Below, one piece after another: positions 12,362 to 23,282 of a DNA stretch of 64,000 nucleotides. Every line of letters starts with the position of its first letter. The first letter of the stretch is position 1. Under the pieces are notes generated by a model, which was not told the origin of the DNA, made no database searches, and saw nothing but the letters and a program-made list of their open reading frames with translations. A program made the position numbers and the translations under genes. Origin of the DNA: Hsuehochloa calcarea (taxonomy: Eukaryota > Streptophyta > Magnoliopsida > Poales > Poaceae); the NCBI GenBank assembly GCA_036346395.1, contig CM070598.1, positions 8,291,517 to 8,355,516 on the forward strand, written 5' to 3'.

Positions 12362-14790
12362 CGGTCAATTGGCACCGGAGATGACCACGACGATGGCGGC
12401 GATAAGAAGTGCGGCGAAGCGGCTCAGTTGAACGACGACGACACTCTACAGTGGTCCTATGGAGACACAGAGGTGCGCATCACGTAGACCACGCGACGGC
12501 GATCTCGAACCCGGTGATGAAGAAGCTAAAGGCTCACCGATAGCGGCACAAGATGGCAGAGAAAGCTTCGGCGACCGAAGTCCTCTAGGGCATGATTCGG
12601 CGAAACGACGGCGCAATCCGAGAGACGACCTAGGGTTTCAGAAGAGAGAGGTCGATGCGCTGATTTTGACGCGGTCGTAAGCCTTAAATAGGGCCGAACA
12701 GGAGAATCCACGAGGAACACGGCGCAACGGCGTCTCAGACACGGGCTGAGGAGTCCTGGAGGTGGACGATGAACAATGCTTCTGCGGGGCCAACACGCCA
12801 GTGATTGCGGTTCGGGAACGATATTGTCGCACACGACATGACGGTGACTGGTAGGTGGGACCGGCACGGACGCACACAGAAGGAGAGAGGGAATGCGGGC
12901 TGCGACGGAAGTGGGCCGTCTCGGAATATGATTGGGCCTAGGGTTAGAGATTCAGCCAAAGCTTTTCTAAGATTTATATTAGGTTTTCCTTTTTAGAAAA
13001 TATAAAAAAACCAAATGGTAATTAGAAATAACAAATGAGCTTAGAAAAATTCTAGAAAATATATCCAATCACATAGAATCCAAATTAAATAAATTTAACT
13101 ATAGTTGCTGTTGGAATTAATCATATTAAATTGTTTTACTTTTGAAAGTCCATATTAAGCTTTATTTTAATTCAAATAAGACTTTGGTGAATTTTTCTAC
13201 AGAACTAAACTACTCAAAATGATTTTTAAACTTCAAAAATTAGGATGTTACAATATGTTTGCTTAAAATTGCTATATTTGGGGATAATGGTAATTATATT
13301 TCTATTCAATGCATGATCCTCCTTGAAAGATTGGTATTCTTACTGTTGTAGCCAATATGTTATGGTTTAGGCAATAGATGATGCCATTTTGGGTATTTCG
13401 AGTGCAAATATTGCACAAATTCTTAGCCGGGTTCTAGATTTGCTAAAATAGAAAAATGGATGACATGTTGAATATGAGTTTGTGAGATTTTTAAATGATG
13501 GTCCAGAGGGGTTTATCTCTATTATTTTGTATAAAGATAAAAATAAAAAAGTTACATTGTGACACGAGCGAGTTATATTATATTATATTATGAGAAATGT
13601 GAGAGGTATGTCTCACAAGTAGATACTAGGAGATCCTCGCCCGATTCAACTAAGGACCGAACGCTGGTGCTCTCAAGCTAAAGCCTAAGCGTACAACCAC
13701 ATGTGCTGGTATGTGACAACCTTAGCTAATTAAGTCATCGATAATTAGTCTTGCACGTCGGTAGACTGCAGTAGTGCGAACATAACTGGTGTAGGTATGT
13801 TCGAAGAGGCTCCCTTCATTGAGGCGTTAGGAACAAACCCTTCTGACACAACGGTGAATGGCTCACTGAGACGGAGGTGTGCTCGGGTGAAAAAAGGATG
13901 TTCATTCACTGGCCTAGTGCAAGGTTAGGACTAGGTGATGTAAAGGCTTCGATGCGTGTTTTGGACTACTTACCAAAGGATAGTGAGTGGTGGTATCGAC
14001 AGATACTAAATAAACTAGATAATCCGTATGCTGTGAGTAAATTTGTACACTTCTGTATAGTGTAAATCTATTTAAATAGTCATGCTCGCGGTCATAAGCG
14101 TGCTTGGTGCGGTCCATCAGGTATATTCTTGGTTTTTGCAAAAGCGATTCTTGTTGAAAAATAAAGGAATGGCTTTGTTGTTGATTTTGAGTTGAGTGTC
14201 ATGTCTATGGTTGGAATTAAGATATGGATAGCAGTCGATGAGGATTGTGATTTGATATTTGTTCAAGTACTTACTTGTTGTTCTTTATCTATTTAACAAC
14301 TATTTAAATTTTCGTTGTAAAATACTATGTATTGATATTACAAATAAAACTTGCTTAATGCTGAATTTTTTTTGTAGTATAGAGCCTCATCCTTTGTTTG
14401 CCATGCATATATATAATTTTTTTTGATATACACTATAAGTATTGCTGAACACGCAATGTACTCAATCTTATTTAAATTGTTGTTCAGAGTTAGAGGATGA
14501 GCTTATGCTAGACGACTCGATCTTTGCACCCGGTACCGGAGGGTTCAGTGATGAGTCTTTCTAGAACTTATTTCTTGTCGGTTGTCTGAGGGTTTGGATG
14601 GACATACAGTTGGACTTTTGGTTTATATACATGTTATGCTTCCGCTGTTTAATTCGCTACTTCTGATACTTGTTATTTTATTTGGCCGATCGGCCGTGCA
14701 TCATACTCTGTGGTGTAATCGTTCGTTAGGTATCATACTTGTTTCATACTATATGTATATTGTGTATGGATATATATGCCAAAGTTATAA

Positions 14791-16380
14791 ATATATGTAT
14801 TAATCATTGATTATAAGACTAACACGGTACGCGCACAAAAACTTCGGATACTCCACGCCCTGGATCCGAACTCCCCGTTGCAGCGCAGAGCTGCGTGCGA
14901 GGGGGGAGGAGCGCAACTGCACACAAGGAACACGTGGGACAAGGAACGGGCACGCATATGCTTGTTGCCTCGCGCCTGGCTCGGGGGACGGGACGCCGCC
15001 GAGTCGGTTGAGCCGAACCGGCTGGCGGCTGCATGCCACCCTCTTCCTGAATCTTTCCTGCCTTTGTGGAAAAGTCCGTGCGCGGACGGGCAGGCAACAC
15101 CGCAGCAGGGGGCGGCTAGGCCAACCGGACGTGGGCGTTGCGTAATTGCGTCTGCCAATTTGGAATCGTCTGTGGGCAACGGAGCTAATCCAAATGTGAG
15201 TTTTATCCAGGCAAGCGATCGGCGTGTTAGGTGGGTTTGCAACGTGACGTATCCGGTGACAAGAGAGTTTGCATTGCACCAAGGGTGGGTGTGTGTGTGT
15301 AATAAGATGAGATCGTCATGTTGATATGTCAACGCATGACAGTATGCTACTCTCGCTATTAGTTAACCATAACCATGGTAGCACTCTGGGTTGGTAACCA
15401 GTGGTCCTATACCTTTTGCTGGCATGTTTCAGTATTTAGATAATACCTGATGAAAGAGAAATAGAGATGTAAAACACCGTACATAATTTTTTCCCCGTTC
15501 TTCCATGCACGATTTCAGCCGAACCAGCTGCTGCAGAAGATCCATCCTGCAGAGGCCAATTTCAGCCGACGGAAGCTCAGAGGCGATCAGTTATTTTAAT
15601 TGACCCCTAGGTGACCAGTCCGGTGGAATCTTCCATGCACGCACTTCCGGCCCCCACCCGATTGCCCGGTCCTAGTCTGACTTGCTATCGGGTCGGTTTG
15701 TCATGGATCGGACGCGGAACCGTCCGTCTCTCGAGAGCACGAGGCGAAGACCATTTCGGACTTGTCTACGCATGTGCAAAAATGCTTGCAGCCTTGCACC
15801 TCCATTGACCCACTCATTTCGCACTACTAGCTAGTGACTACTACAGAATTTGATTCTGTAAAACCTATTTTGGCTTTAAAGCAAAGCTGGACCTTTTGAG
15901 GTCTCCTGTCTAAAACTATTACAGAACTTGAGTGAAGAAGTACAAAAGAACTTTGACCCTTTTATCGTCAGAATAATAATTTGTATACTACTGTTTTTTT
16001 TTTAAAAAAAATGTATACTAAAAAGAGGGACACCAGGCAGGAGCTAAGCTAGCTTCAAAATACGATAATGTAAACTTGCGATCTTGACTGTCCAAACAGT
16101 GTGATGATCCATTACTCTTGTTGAATTAGAATCATGAGGATGCAAAAGCTGCTAACATCCATAAGTACATGTACATCCCCGTTGATAGCTTTCCACCCGA
16201 TGATGGCAACATAAGCCTCCCCTGATCGAGTGGGGGATCCTACTCGATCGTGGGGCCAAAAAGTTCATTTAATTGTTTCAATTCTCTCACTCAAGGATAC
16301 CTCCTATTAGTCACGTTCCTCTACACTCAAGTTAAACAATTAAACTTATTAGTAATTGCTTAGCTCGCTCCAAGTTGCCT
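14791..16380. other. intergenic region upstream of the zinc-finger gene
   Basis: A GC-rich block at 14820-15320 is open in several frames on both strands but has no recognisable domain or splice pattern. A (GT)n run sits at 15289-15300. The rest is AT-rich and low in repeats. It probably includes the distal promoter of the C2H2 gene at 17008. I cannot assign function. Confidence 0.4.
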
Positions 16381-16860
16381 AGCTGAGTGAAACACAAGTG
16401 TCATTACCGGGTCGGGCCGGCTTTGCACCACTACGACGAGTCGTCCTTCCGCAACCGACGACGACCGCTTCCCACAGTCGTTAGCACAGTGCAGCCGCCT
16501 CCTCAGTCCTCAGTGTCGTCCCCCATGTACACACAGACACACTATAGCTTCCCCTCCCGCTCTCCCCGTGTCTTCCCCTCGACGTTGACCATGACTTTTT
16601 CGTTGCTACCTCGCCTCCTCCACCACCCACCCAACCAAAGTGACCCAACCCAACGCCCCCCCGCTCCTTCCGTTCTTCGCCGCCACTTCACCGGCTCCCA
16701 CCCGCTGCCACCCCGTCCCCACCGCGGCCACTCCCCCACATGTCACCGCACCGCGTGCGCGCCCACGCCGCAACCACCTCGCGCGCTTGCTCGCTTCCCC
16801 GACCTACGACGCAACTTCCCACGCCTCCTCAGTCCTCACACTCGCACGCACCCCCATCGC

Positions 16861-16867
16861 TTTAAAA
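16861..16867 (+). promoter_or_regulatory. TATA-like box of the C2H2 gene
   Basis: TTTAAAA lies 141 bp upstream of the chosen ATG. It sits in a C/T/A-rich stretch that reads as a plant 5' UTR, and it implies a leader of roughly 110 nt. Confidence 0.5.
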
Positions 16868-17007
16868 CCACAGCACATCTCACTCCCCCACTCCTCACAC
16901 CACACAGCGCCGCACCAAGAGGAGACACCCAACCAACCACACCGCAAACGCAGAGAAGAGGTCGCACGTTCGCGTCCGTCCCCTGCTTAGCCACGTCGAC
17001 CGCGCCC

Positions 17008-17781
17008 ATGGAAGCGCTCCACGCCGCCGTGCTCACGGAGCAGCATCGCGAGGAGGAGGCGGCAGTCATGACGACGAGCAGCGGCGCCACGAGCGGTGAG
17101 GAAGGCGGCCACCTGCCGCAGGGGTGGGCTAAGAGGAAGCGCTCGCGCCGCAGCCAGCGGTCGGAGGAGGAGAACCTCGCGCTCTGCCTCCTCATGCTCG
17201 CGCGCGGCGGCCACCACCGCGTCCAGGCGCCGCCGCCGCCTCCGGCGCAGGCCGCCGAGTTCAAGTGCTCCGTCTGTGGAAAGTCGTTCGGCTCCTACCA
17301 GGCGCTCGGCGGCCACAAGACGAGCCACCGGATCAAGCAGCCGGCTTCCGCCGCCGCTCCCCTCGTGGCCCCCACCCCCGTCGCCGCCTTCCTGCCGCCC
17401 GCAGCCGACGACCAGGAGCCGGCCACGTCATCCACCGCCGCGTCCTCCGATGGCGCGACGAACAGAGTCCACAAGTGCTCCATCTGCCACAAGGAGTTCC
17501 CGACCGGGCAGGCGCTCGGCGGGCACAAGAGGAAGCACTACGACGGAGGTGTGGGTGGCACCGCCTCGTCAACTGAGCTTCTGGCTGCCGCGGCGGCTGC
17601 CGAGTCCGAGGTGGGGAGCTCCGGCAACGGGAACTCCGCCGCCCGGGCGTTCGACCTGAACCTTCCGGCCGTGCCGGAGTTCGTGTGGCGGCCGTGCGCC
17701 AAGGGCAAGAAGATGTGGGAGGACGAGGAAGAGGTGCAGAGCCCCCTCGCCTTCAAGAAGCCTCGCCTTCTCACCGCGTGA
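17008..17781 (+). CDS. C2H2 zinc-finger transcriptional repressor (ZAT/RZF71-type, two QALGGH fingers)
   Basis: This is an intact, intronless 257-aa protein. In order it has: a basic nuclear signal KRKRSRR (residues 42-48); an L-box-like stretch EEENLALCLLMLARGG (53-68); finger 1 with C87, C90, H103, H107 and the plant signature QALGGH; a Pro/Ala-rich linker; finger 2 with C157, C160, H173, H177, again QALGGH; and a C-terminal EAR repression motif FDLNLP (215-220). These proteins bind DNA in the nucleus and, through EAR, recruit TOPLESS-type corepressors. Rice members of this class (ZFP252/RZF71, ZFP179, ZFP182) act in salt, drought and cold responses. This copy is a member or close paralogue of that set, but I cannot name the locus. 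The same frame stays open for 207 codons upstream (from 16387), but that part is low-complexity Pro/His/Arg and lies across the TATA-like box. MEALHAAVL is therefore the better start. No other host gene is adjacent. Confidence 0.95.
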   Translation: MEALHAAVLTEQHREEEAAVMTTSSGATSGEEGGHLPQGWAKRKRSRRSQRSEEENLALCLLMLARGGHHRVQAPPPPPAQAAEFKCSVCGKSFGSYQALGGHKTSHRIKQPASAAAPLVAPTPVAAFLPPAADDQEPATSSTAASSDGATNRVHKCSICHKEFPTGQALGGHKRKHYDGGVGGTASSTELLAAAAAAESEVGSSGNGNSAARAFDLNLPAVPEFVWRPCAKGKKMWEDEEEVQSPLAFKKPRLLTA

Positions 17782-18060
17782 ACATCTGCATGGATCCGAT
17801 CCATCAAAAGTTTTTTGGTCTAGTGGTGAAATTGAAGTCCCAACACTATTCGTTCATTCGTTTGGTGCCGCTATTGTTTGATTTGTTCCTGCTCTTGTAC
17901 AGGGAGTGAGTGATACATAGTCATACGTATAGATATAGGTATTATTGGTTCTTTGTAACATTGGAGGAGTACTTGTATCTTTTTTTTTCACTTGTTCGGT
18001 TGTAGCCATCAGTATATTGTAGTTCATACACTCAATACAGAGATTGATCATGAACTAGCA
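17782..18060 (+). other. probable 3' UTR of the C2H2 gene
   Basis: This T-rich, AT-rich sequence follows the TGA. Poly(A)-signal-like words occur near 18030-18080 (for example 'aataca' and 'aacataaa'). The exact cleavage site cannot be read. Confidence 0.4.
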
Positions 18061-19080
18061 CGCTGTAACATAAACATAAATGGATTCGGAGATTATGGAA
18101 TTGAAAACCCTTCAATTTGCAGTCTTTTGTTTCTTCAGTCTTTAGTTTAGTCGCTTGATCAAGGGATGTTCTGCCACTTCAATTCCCTTGCTTACATAGT
18201 AAGAGAAACGGAAACCTCTGCTTCAGTTCACAACACGGAAGCAGAGAAGTGTACTCAACTCAAACCTTGCGCAGACCGAGCCACCTAGCAATACCGTTCT
18301 CCACGTATTCGGTGACGTGAATCTCTATGAATTAATTAATCCGATTCCATCATCTGTTTTAGTTGGGGAATGACATGTACTACTACCGCTGCAAATGGGA
18401 CCAAACTTTGGCCGGTTTGCTGCTTCGGGAATGCCGATCGATGGCGCCCACTGGCCGTAGGGTGGATGGAAATGGGGGACTGGGACGTCGGCCCACCGGG
18501 GCTGATAAGTCTGTGCCGACCTGCTGCTTGGTGGATCACTTTCGACGCAACAGCGCCGCGGCCACTACCGGGCACCGGCCGCCCGCATGGTTGGAAGGAA
18601 ATTTAGCGCCTCGTGCCATGATGTTTCCGCCCACTTACACGCCGATTAATGTGCGTTTGCTTGCTCGCGTTTGTGCGTTGAAGCGTCGACGATGGGATGG
18701 TCGGCATGTTTCACATGGAGATGGCATCCCGTCCTGTGGCACGTGATTTCGTGTGCGACCCGCCACCGGTCTGCGACGGACGGTGCACACGTCGTTGGAG
18801 TTCGGCGTGTTCTAGATAGGCTTGCACCTGGCACCGATTTCGGCACCGGTTTGGGCCTCTTGAATCTTGGGTTGACTGACACCGTGGCGACGCGTGTTAG
18901 ATGAATAGGTAAACCTGCCGCGACGGCGTGCAGCTTCCTTTTTTTAGAAGAGACTGACGCAGTGGCGACGCATGTTGTATGAATAGACAATCGTGTTTGA
19001 TTTTTTTTACAGTTCCTCCTGTTAATTCTATCGCAACGCTGTTTACGAATTTTAATTAGCTCACACGGGATTATCTCCAC
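18061..19080. repeat. intergenic region with a two-copy ~79-bp direct repeat
   Basis: 'gactgac(a/g)c(c/a)gtggcgacgc(g/a)tgtt(a/g)' occurs twice, near 18873 and 18951, about 79 bp apart. The rest is mixed GC-rich and AT-rich DNA leading to the TATA box at 19087. It probably includes the left end of the element that carries the first PMD gene. No TIR was identified. Confidence 0.4.
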
Positions 19081-19086
19081 AGGGGT

Positions 19087-19093
19087 TATAAAT
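19087..19093 (+). promoter_or_regulatory. TATA box upstream of PMD relic A
   Basis: TATAAAT is followed by 'ggagagcgagcaag' and a CT-rich leader. The arrangement matches 34772-34778 upstream of PMD relic C. Both precede an AT-rich stretch of roughly 600-700 bp, probably a leader intron, and then an ATG that begins ATGTCTCTA. Confidence 0.5.
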
Positions 19094-20634
19094 TGGAGAG
19101 CGAGCAAGTGCGATTTTATTTCGCAGTCGCTCTCTCTTTCGGTTGCTCCTTTGCCGTGTTGATTATATTTTCGAAGACATTTTAGCGTTATTAACCGCGG
19201 TCACTAGATGCAAATTTAGCAGATATTTTTTTATCTCCATCGTTTTTTCATCGTTTGCAAATTCTTTATTAACTGCGTAAGTAGTTGTAATTTTCAAGCG
19301 CACCTGTTATAGGCGTTCTAGAATTTTCGTAGGAAAATCTGTTTGACTTTATTAGTCGCATTTAATTAGCCGTATTTGAACTTTATTAGTCGTTGGCTTT
19401 GTTCTCTAATCATAGAACTCTTAGGATATCTCTCTCTGTGTGTTAAACGGGATGTTACACGAGTAATTCAATACTTCATTGCTATGTTAAGCCAATGGCA
19501 CTGCAATCCTCCACTGCACATGATGGAACAATACGCACATTCTTTTTTAATTGTCAGTACGTAGCACAAGTTCATTCGCGGTAATCGGTTAGCTCTAATT
19601 AATATAGTCATATTTAAATAGATGTATTTAATTTTGTACTACTAAATTAGTGTACATTAATGTGTAGTGTTAGTTTTGTTGTAATTTTTAATTTACATTA
19701 TTTTATTATCATTATCCATCTTCTCACTAATATTCTGTCTATTCAATGTGTTGCAAGCCATGTCTCTACTGGTGTTTCTGGAACACTTCTACGATGAGTA
19801 TCACCGGTGTAAGCTGTGGATCGCCGGTGACGCGGATGACCTCCGCCCCTGCTGCATTGGGCGGGGAGGGATTACTGGGAGCTAGACGATCGCTACGTCC
19901 TAATCATCAGGGACACGGGCTTGTTGCCTCTTGTGAGGCTGGTGTCCGTCAGATGTTGCTTCACCTTAGATGTCAGTCTGCTGTCAGCACTAGTCGACAG
20001 GTGGAGGCCCGAGACGCATACCTTGCACTTTCGGTGGGGTGAGATGACGATCACTCTGTAGGACGTCTCATTCTTGACCAGTCTCCCGATCCGGGGTGAG
20101 CCACTTGTTCTGGGCCCTTTGCTGGCAAACTGGAAGGCTATGCTGGACCAGCGGTTTGGCCAACCTGTCGCGGAGCGTGTACGTGGCGTCCCCCGGACTT
20201 AGCTGAGAAGTTCAGTCATTGCACGCAGGGTGCACCTGACGAGATCGTTAGGACGCACCTCGTTGCTTACCTTCTTCAGCTCTTTAGTTGAGTCCTGTTT
20301 CCAACTACACAGGATGATTGGTGCCATCCCAGCTTCGTCCGCGTCGTCGAATCTTTGGTTGACGCGGCGGCTGGGCCAATGCCTTAGTATAGTTGGGAAT
20401 CAGCCGTCCTTTGCGCCACATATTGGGGGTTGTGTAATGCTTCGTGGCGTGGCAACGGTGGCACTCCCAACCTGTCCGTCTGCTACGTGCTCTTGCAGCC
20501 GTGGAGTTGGGAGCACTTGTCTTTTGGACGACCGTCCATCGAGAGAGCGGTGCATTCGTATTCTGTTCTGGATGACCAAATAGACGGGCCCACCACGGGC
20601 TTACGGTGGACTGTTGTCCGTCTACGTTGGGCAG

Positions 20635-23170
20635 TGTAAGATCGAGGTGGCCGACTAGAGGATGGTGAATAGGCGGGTTTAAAAATCTTTCGCGCTAAAA
20701 CCAATATATAATGCGGAAGCTAATAACGAATTGGTTTTGCACAATTAAAACATAAATCAACTAGACTCAACTAAGTGCACCAACAATACAAGAGAGCAAT
20801 CATACAAAGATATATAAGCAATTAAAGCATATAATATAAATTGCTCAAAGTAAAGCACAAGTAAAAACAAGATGACACGATTGATGTTTTACCGTGGTGT
20901 TCGAATACTTGCCGGTCTCCCCTAATCCACGTTGAGGTAAGCCCAACCACGTTGGACCGGCTCCACTAATTAAGCTAACACCTCCGAGGTAAGTCCAACA
21001 CTTGGACCGATTCCAAACCGAACCAACACCTCGCTCCACTATGGTTGCTCTTCCTCCACTCCGGAGATGGCGAGTACTAAACTACTCACAAACACACCGG
21101 GCCTTCTCACAAACTTCTTGAGAAGATTACCGCGCACGACGCCTCCACGCCATCTAGGTGTCGGCAAACACCAAGAGTAACAAATTCAAACTTTCACTTG
21201 AACTAATCAAGTGTCAACGCTCACGTGGATATACAATCCACTACCTAAGGTAACACATGCACTTAGGGTTTACTCTCCAAGCACACCAAGTGCAACACAT
21301 GCACACAAGAGATGAGAGCTTGCTCTTGGATCAAGAGGCTCAAAGGATGTTCACAATATCACCAGCAACCTCTCCCAACCGGCCAAGGTGGATATATATA
21401 GTCCACACACAAAAACTAGCCGTTGAGAGAAGATTCTCACAAATCAGCATAGGGCCGGTCGGACCGCCAACCAATGGCCGGTCGGACCGCCCCATGCGCC
21501 AACGGCTAGAAAACTAGCCTTTGGGTCTTCAACCGGTCGGACCGCCATGCAATGGCCGGTCGGACCGCCGCCAAATCGGTCAGACCGCGCTCAGCTGGCC
21601 GGTCCGACCGCCCGATGGAAAATTTTCTAAGTTCCAAAACGGGCGCTCTCTGGAATAATCATTCCGCACTAACTCCAAAACTTCCTCACATCGGACGTTC
21701 CGTTTTCACAACTGCGGAACTTCTGGTCAAAGAATCAACACACAGGGAAATCGGTCCGACCGCCCAACACATGGCGGTTCGACCCATTGGCCACCGGCCG
21801 ACCGTTCACACCGTGATCCGACCGCGGCACTACGTAAACAAAACACATTTGCTTCACTTCAAATGGCAAAACATATTCGCCCATTTGAGTACATTTCCAA
21901 CAAGGTTAAAAGATGATATTCTCAGCTAGTTGCAAAACATATTTGCTAACATTTTAGAATACTCATCACAAGAAATAAGGTACATGGACTTACACCATTT
22001 GCAAACTTAAGTCACATGCTACAAGGATTACGCATGAGACTCAACTATTTGTAAAACACATTCGCAAATAAATAGCATCATGCCTAGATGAGCTAGAGCA
22101 ACCATATTGAGCTATCAACACATGACTAACTCAAACTACTAGTTAAGACTCCTCTTAATAGTACGGCAATTATATACTAGCAATCCGGTCTTCCAACCAA
22201 ACACCAAGACCGGTAAAAGACTAGGAACACATCCTTAGGCCTAGCTAGTCACACCTTTGCCTTGCATCTTCTTGAAGCTTGATGACGCACATCATCACTT
22301 CAAGTCCGGGTCATTAACTTGATGATCATCAACACATGATGATCCTTTGCTTGACCTCCATAAACACATGATGGGTCTTCTCTTGTCTTGACGATCAACT
22401 CATGATCATTTCTTCTCGATAAGCATCAACTCATGATGCATCCTTTACAACAAGCTCTTGACTTGATGATCAACTCATGATCATCCCAAGTCTTCTTCAT
22501 CCTGGAACATAACCTATTCATCCAACTCATGAAAAATGTTAGTTCCACAATATGATTATCATTAATTACCGCACTATACCATTAACTCATAATGGTGGGA
22601 CAAGATACTCAATCTTTCCCTCTTTGGTAATTGATGATAACCGTTTCAAACACAAATAAATTTGATTCGATAAAGGTAACACAACGTGAGTATATATGAA
22701 CTACACAAGTTACATATACTCACAATATGAGTATGTAAGAACACAACACAAGTTCTTTTTTACCCATACATGAGTATACACAAACTACACAAGTTCTATA
22801 TACTCAAACGGATATGTTTCAAAGTAAAGATCACAAATATATGTGGAAGATGGAATATTGATCAATACTGATGAAACCACAAAATATAGAATGAGTTCAC
22901 CCTAAATGTGTGCATACACATATGTGTAAAGAAAACATATGCACATATTCAAGATATACTAATGGTGGAGTTCTTCCTATATTTTGGATCCGAGGAATGC
23001 AACATTATATAAGAGTGTAAGTTGGATGCATACCTTGTTGAATTTCACATTTATATCCAAATGAGACTACACAAGATAATACTTGACAAAAGAGTTAGTC
23101 TCACAATTAGATTTGTCTTTAATCACAAAAATATTCCATTAACTCATAATGACGGGTCTAGATCTTTCAC
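20635..23170 (-). mobile_element. LTR-retrotransposon-derived insertion in PMD relic A
   Basis: The left end TGTAAGATCGAGG plus 'gactagaggatggtgaatagg' is the reverse complement of the LTR 3' terminus class seen at 4493. It follows the PMD frame abruptly. GGTCGGACCG-type palindromes crowd 21440-21830. Reversed, 22612-22630 reads as 'aaagagggaaagatt', a polypurine tract next to a putative LTR start TGAGTATCTTG at 22611. That makes 20635-22611 an LTR of about 1.98 kb. The last ~60 bp before 23170 repeat the terminal block at 22540-22610 ('cattaactcataatg'), so a remnant of the second LTR may be present. No coding domain was found. The right boundary and TSD are unresolved. Confidence 0.55.
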
Positions 23171-23206
23171 CAGGATTGACCGGCGAGGTGCTACTCATTG
23201 TTCCAC

Positions 23207-23282
23207 AATGAGTTCGAGTCGTTACACGAAAGTGGCACATGAACAATGAGTTCAAGTCGTTACACGAAAGTGACATCATATG
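23207..23282 (+). repeat. 38-bp tandem duplication within a PMD exon
   Basis: 'aatgagttc(g/a)agtcgttacacgaaagtg' begins at 23207 and again at 23245, a spacing of 38 bp. It duplicates the 'EFESLHESD' part of the PMD and shifts the frame. Confidence 0.8.

Larger units (their letters stand above)
5158..13252 (-). mobile_element. minus-strand solo LTR (TGTAACATCC...CCCGACA type), carrying a nested element
   Basis: Read on the minus strand, it starts TGTAACATCC at 13252 and ends GGTCCCGACA at 5158. Removing the nested element 7365-12361 and one TSD leaves about 3.1 kb. It is homologous to 54808-57191: both share 'gagtacataaag(c/t)actcagcaagtcgt' (near 5530 and 55190) and 'ggctattc(a/g)aatagttttta' (near 5880 and 55500). 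No coding domain was seen. A clean TSD was not found (GTACA on the left, ATATG on the right), so the outer ends may be off by a few bases. Confidence 0.6.
734..14790 (+). mobile_element. plus-strand LTR (TGTAACATC family), broken into three pieces
   Basis: The sequence starts TGTAACATC at 734 and resembles, block by block, the intact solo LTR at 44558-48716. Shared blocks include the phrase around 'aattttggagc(g/t)tgtttg' near 990, the stretch near 4860-5150 (matching about 46780-47090), and 'cttccgctgtttaatt' near 14640. The pieces are 734-2530, 4494-5157 and 13253 to about 14790. Together they total about 4 kb, close to the 4.16 kb intact copy. The gaps are the solo LTR 2536-4493 and the minus-strand LTR 5158-13252. 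The right end appears truncated, because the family's CCGGGGTCTCACA terminus was not found. The termini suggest a Gypsy element of the Atlantys type, which is inference. There is no coding capacity. Confidence 0.6.

Noticed and set aside
7360..12366. The idea that TSD CGGTC reflects targeting of the LTR's own GGTCnGACC palindromes
   Set aside because: One five-base match in GC-rich target DNA is easily chance.
14800..15332. Several overlapping open frames of up to 173 codons
   Set aside because: Both strands are open because the stretch is GC-rich. There is no motif, splice signal or codon bias that singles out one frame.
16387..17007. N-terminal extension of the C2H2 protein
   Set aside because: Pro/His/Arg low-complexity residues, a TATA-like box inside the segment and the conserved-looking MEALHAAVL start all favour 17008.
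16542..17807. Other open frames on both strands over the zinc-finger gene
   Set aside because: They are shadows of a GC-rich coding region with third-position bias and show no domain of their own.
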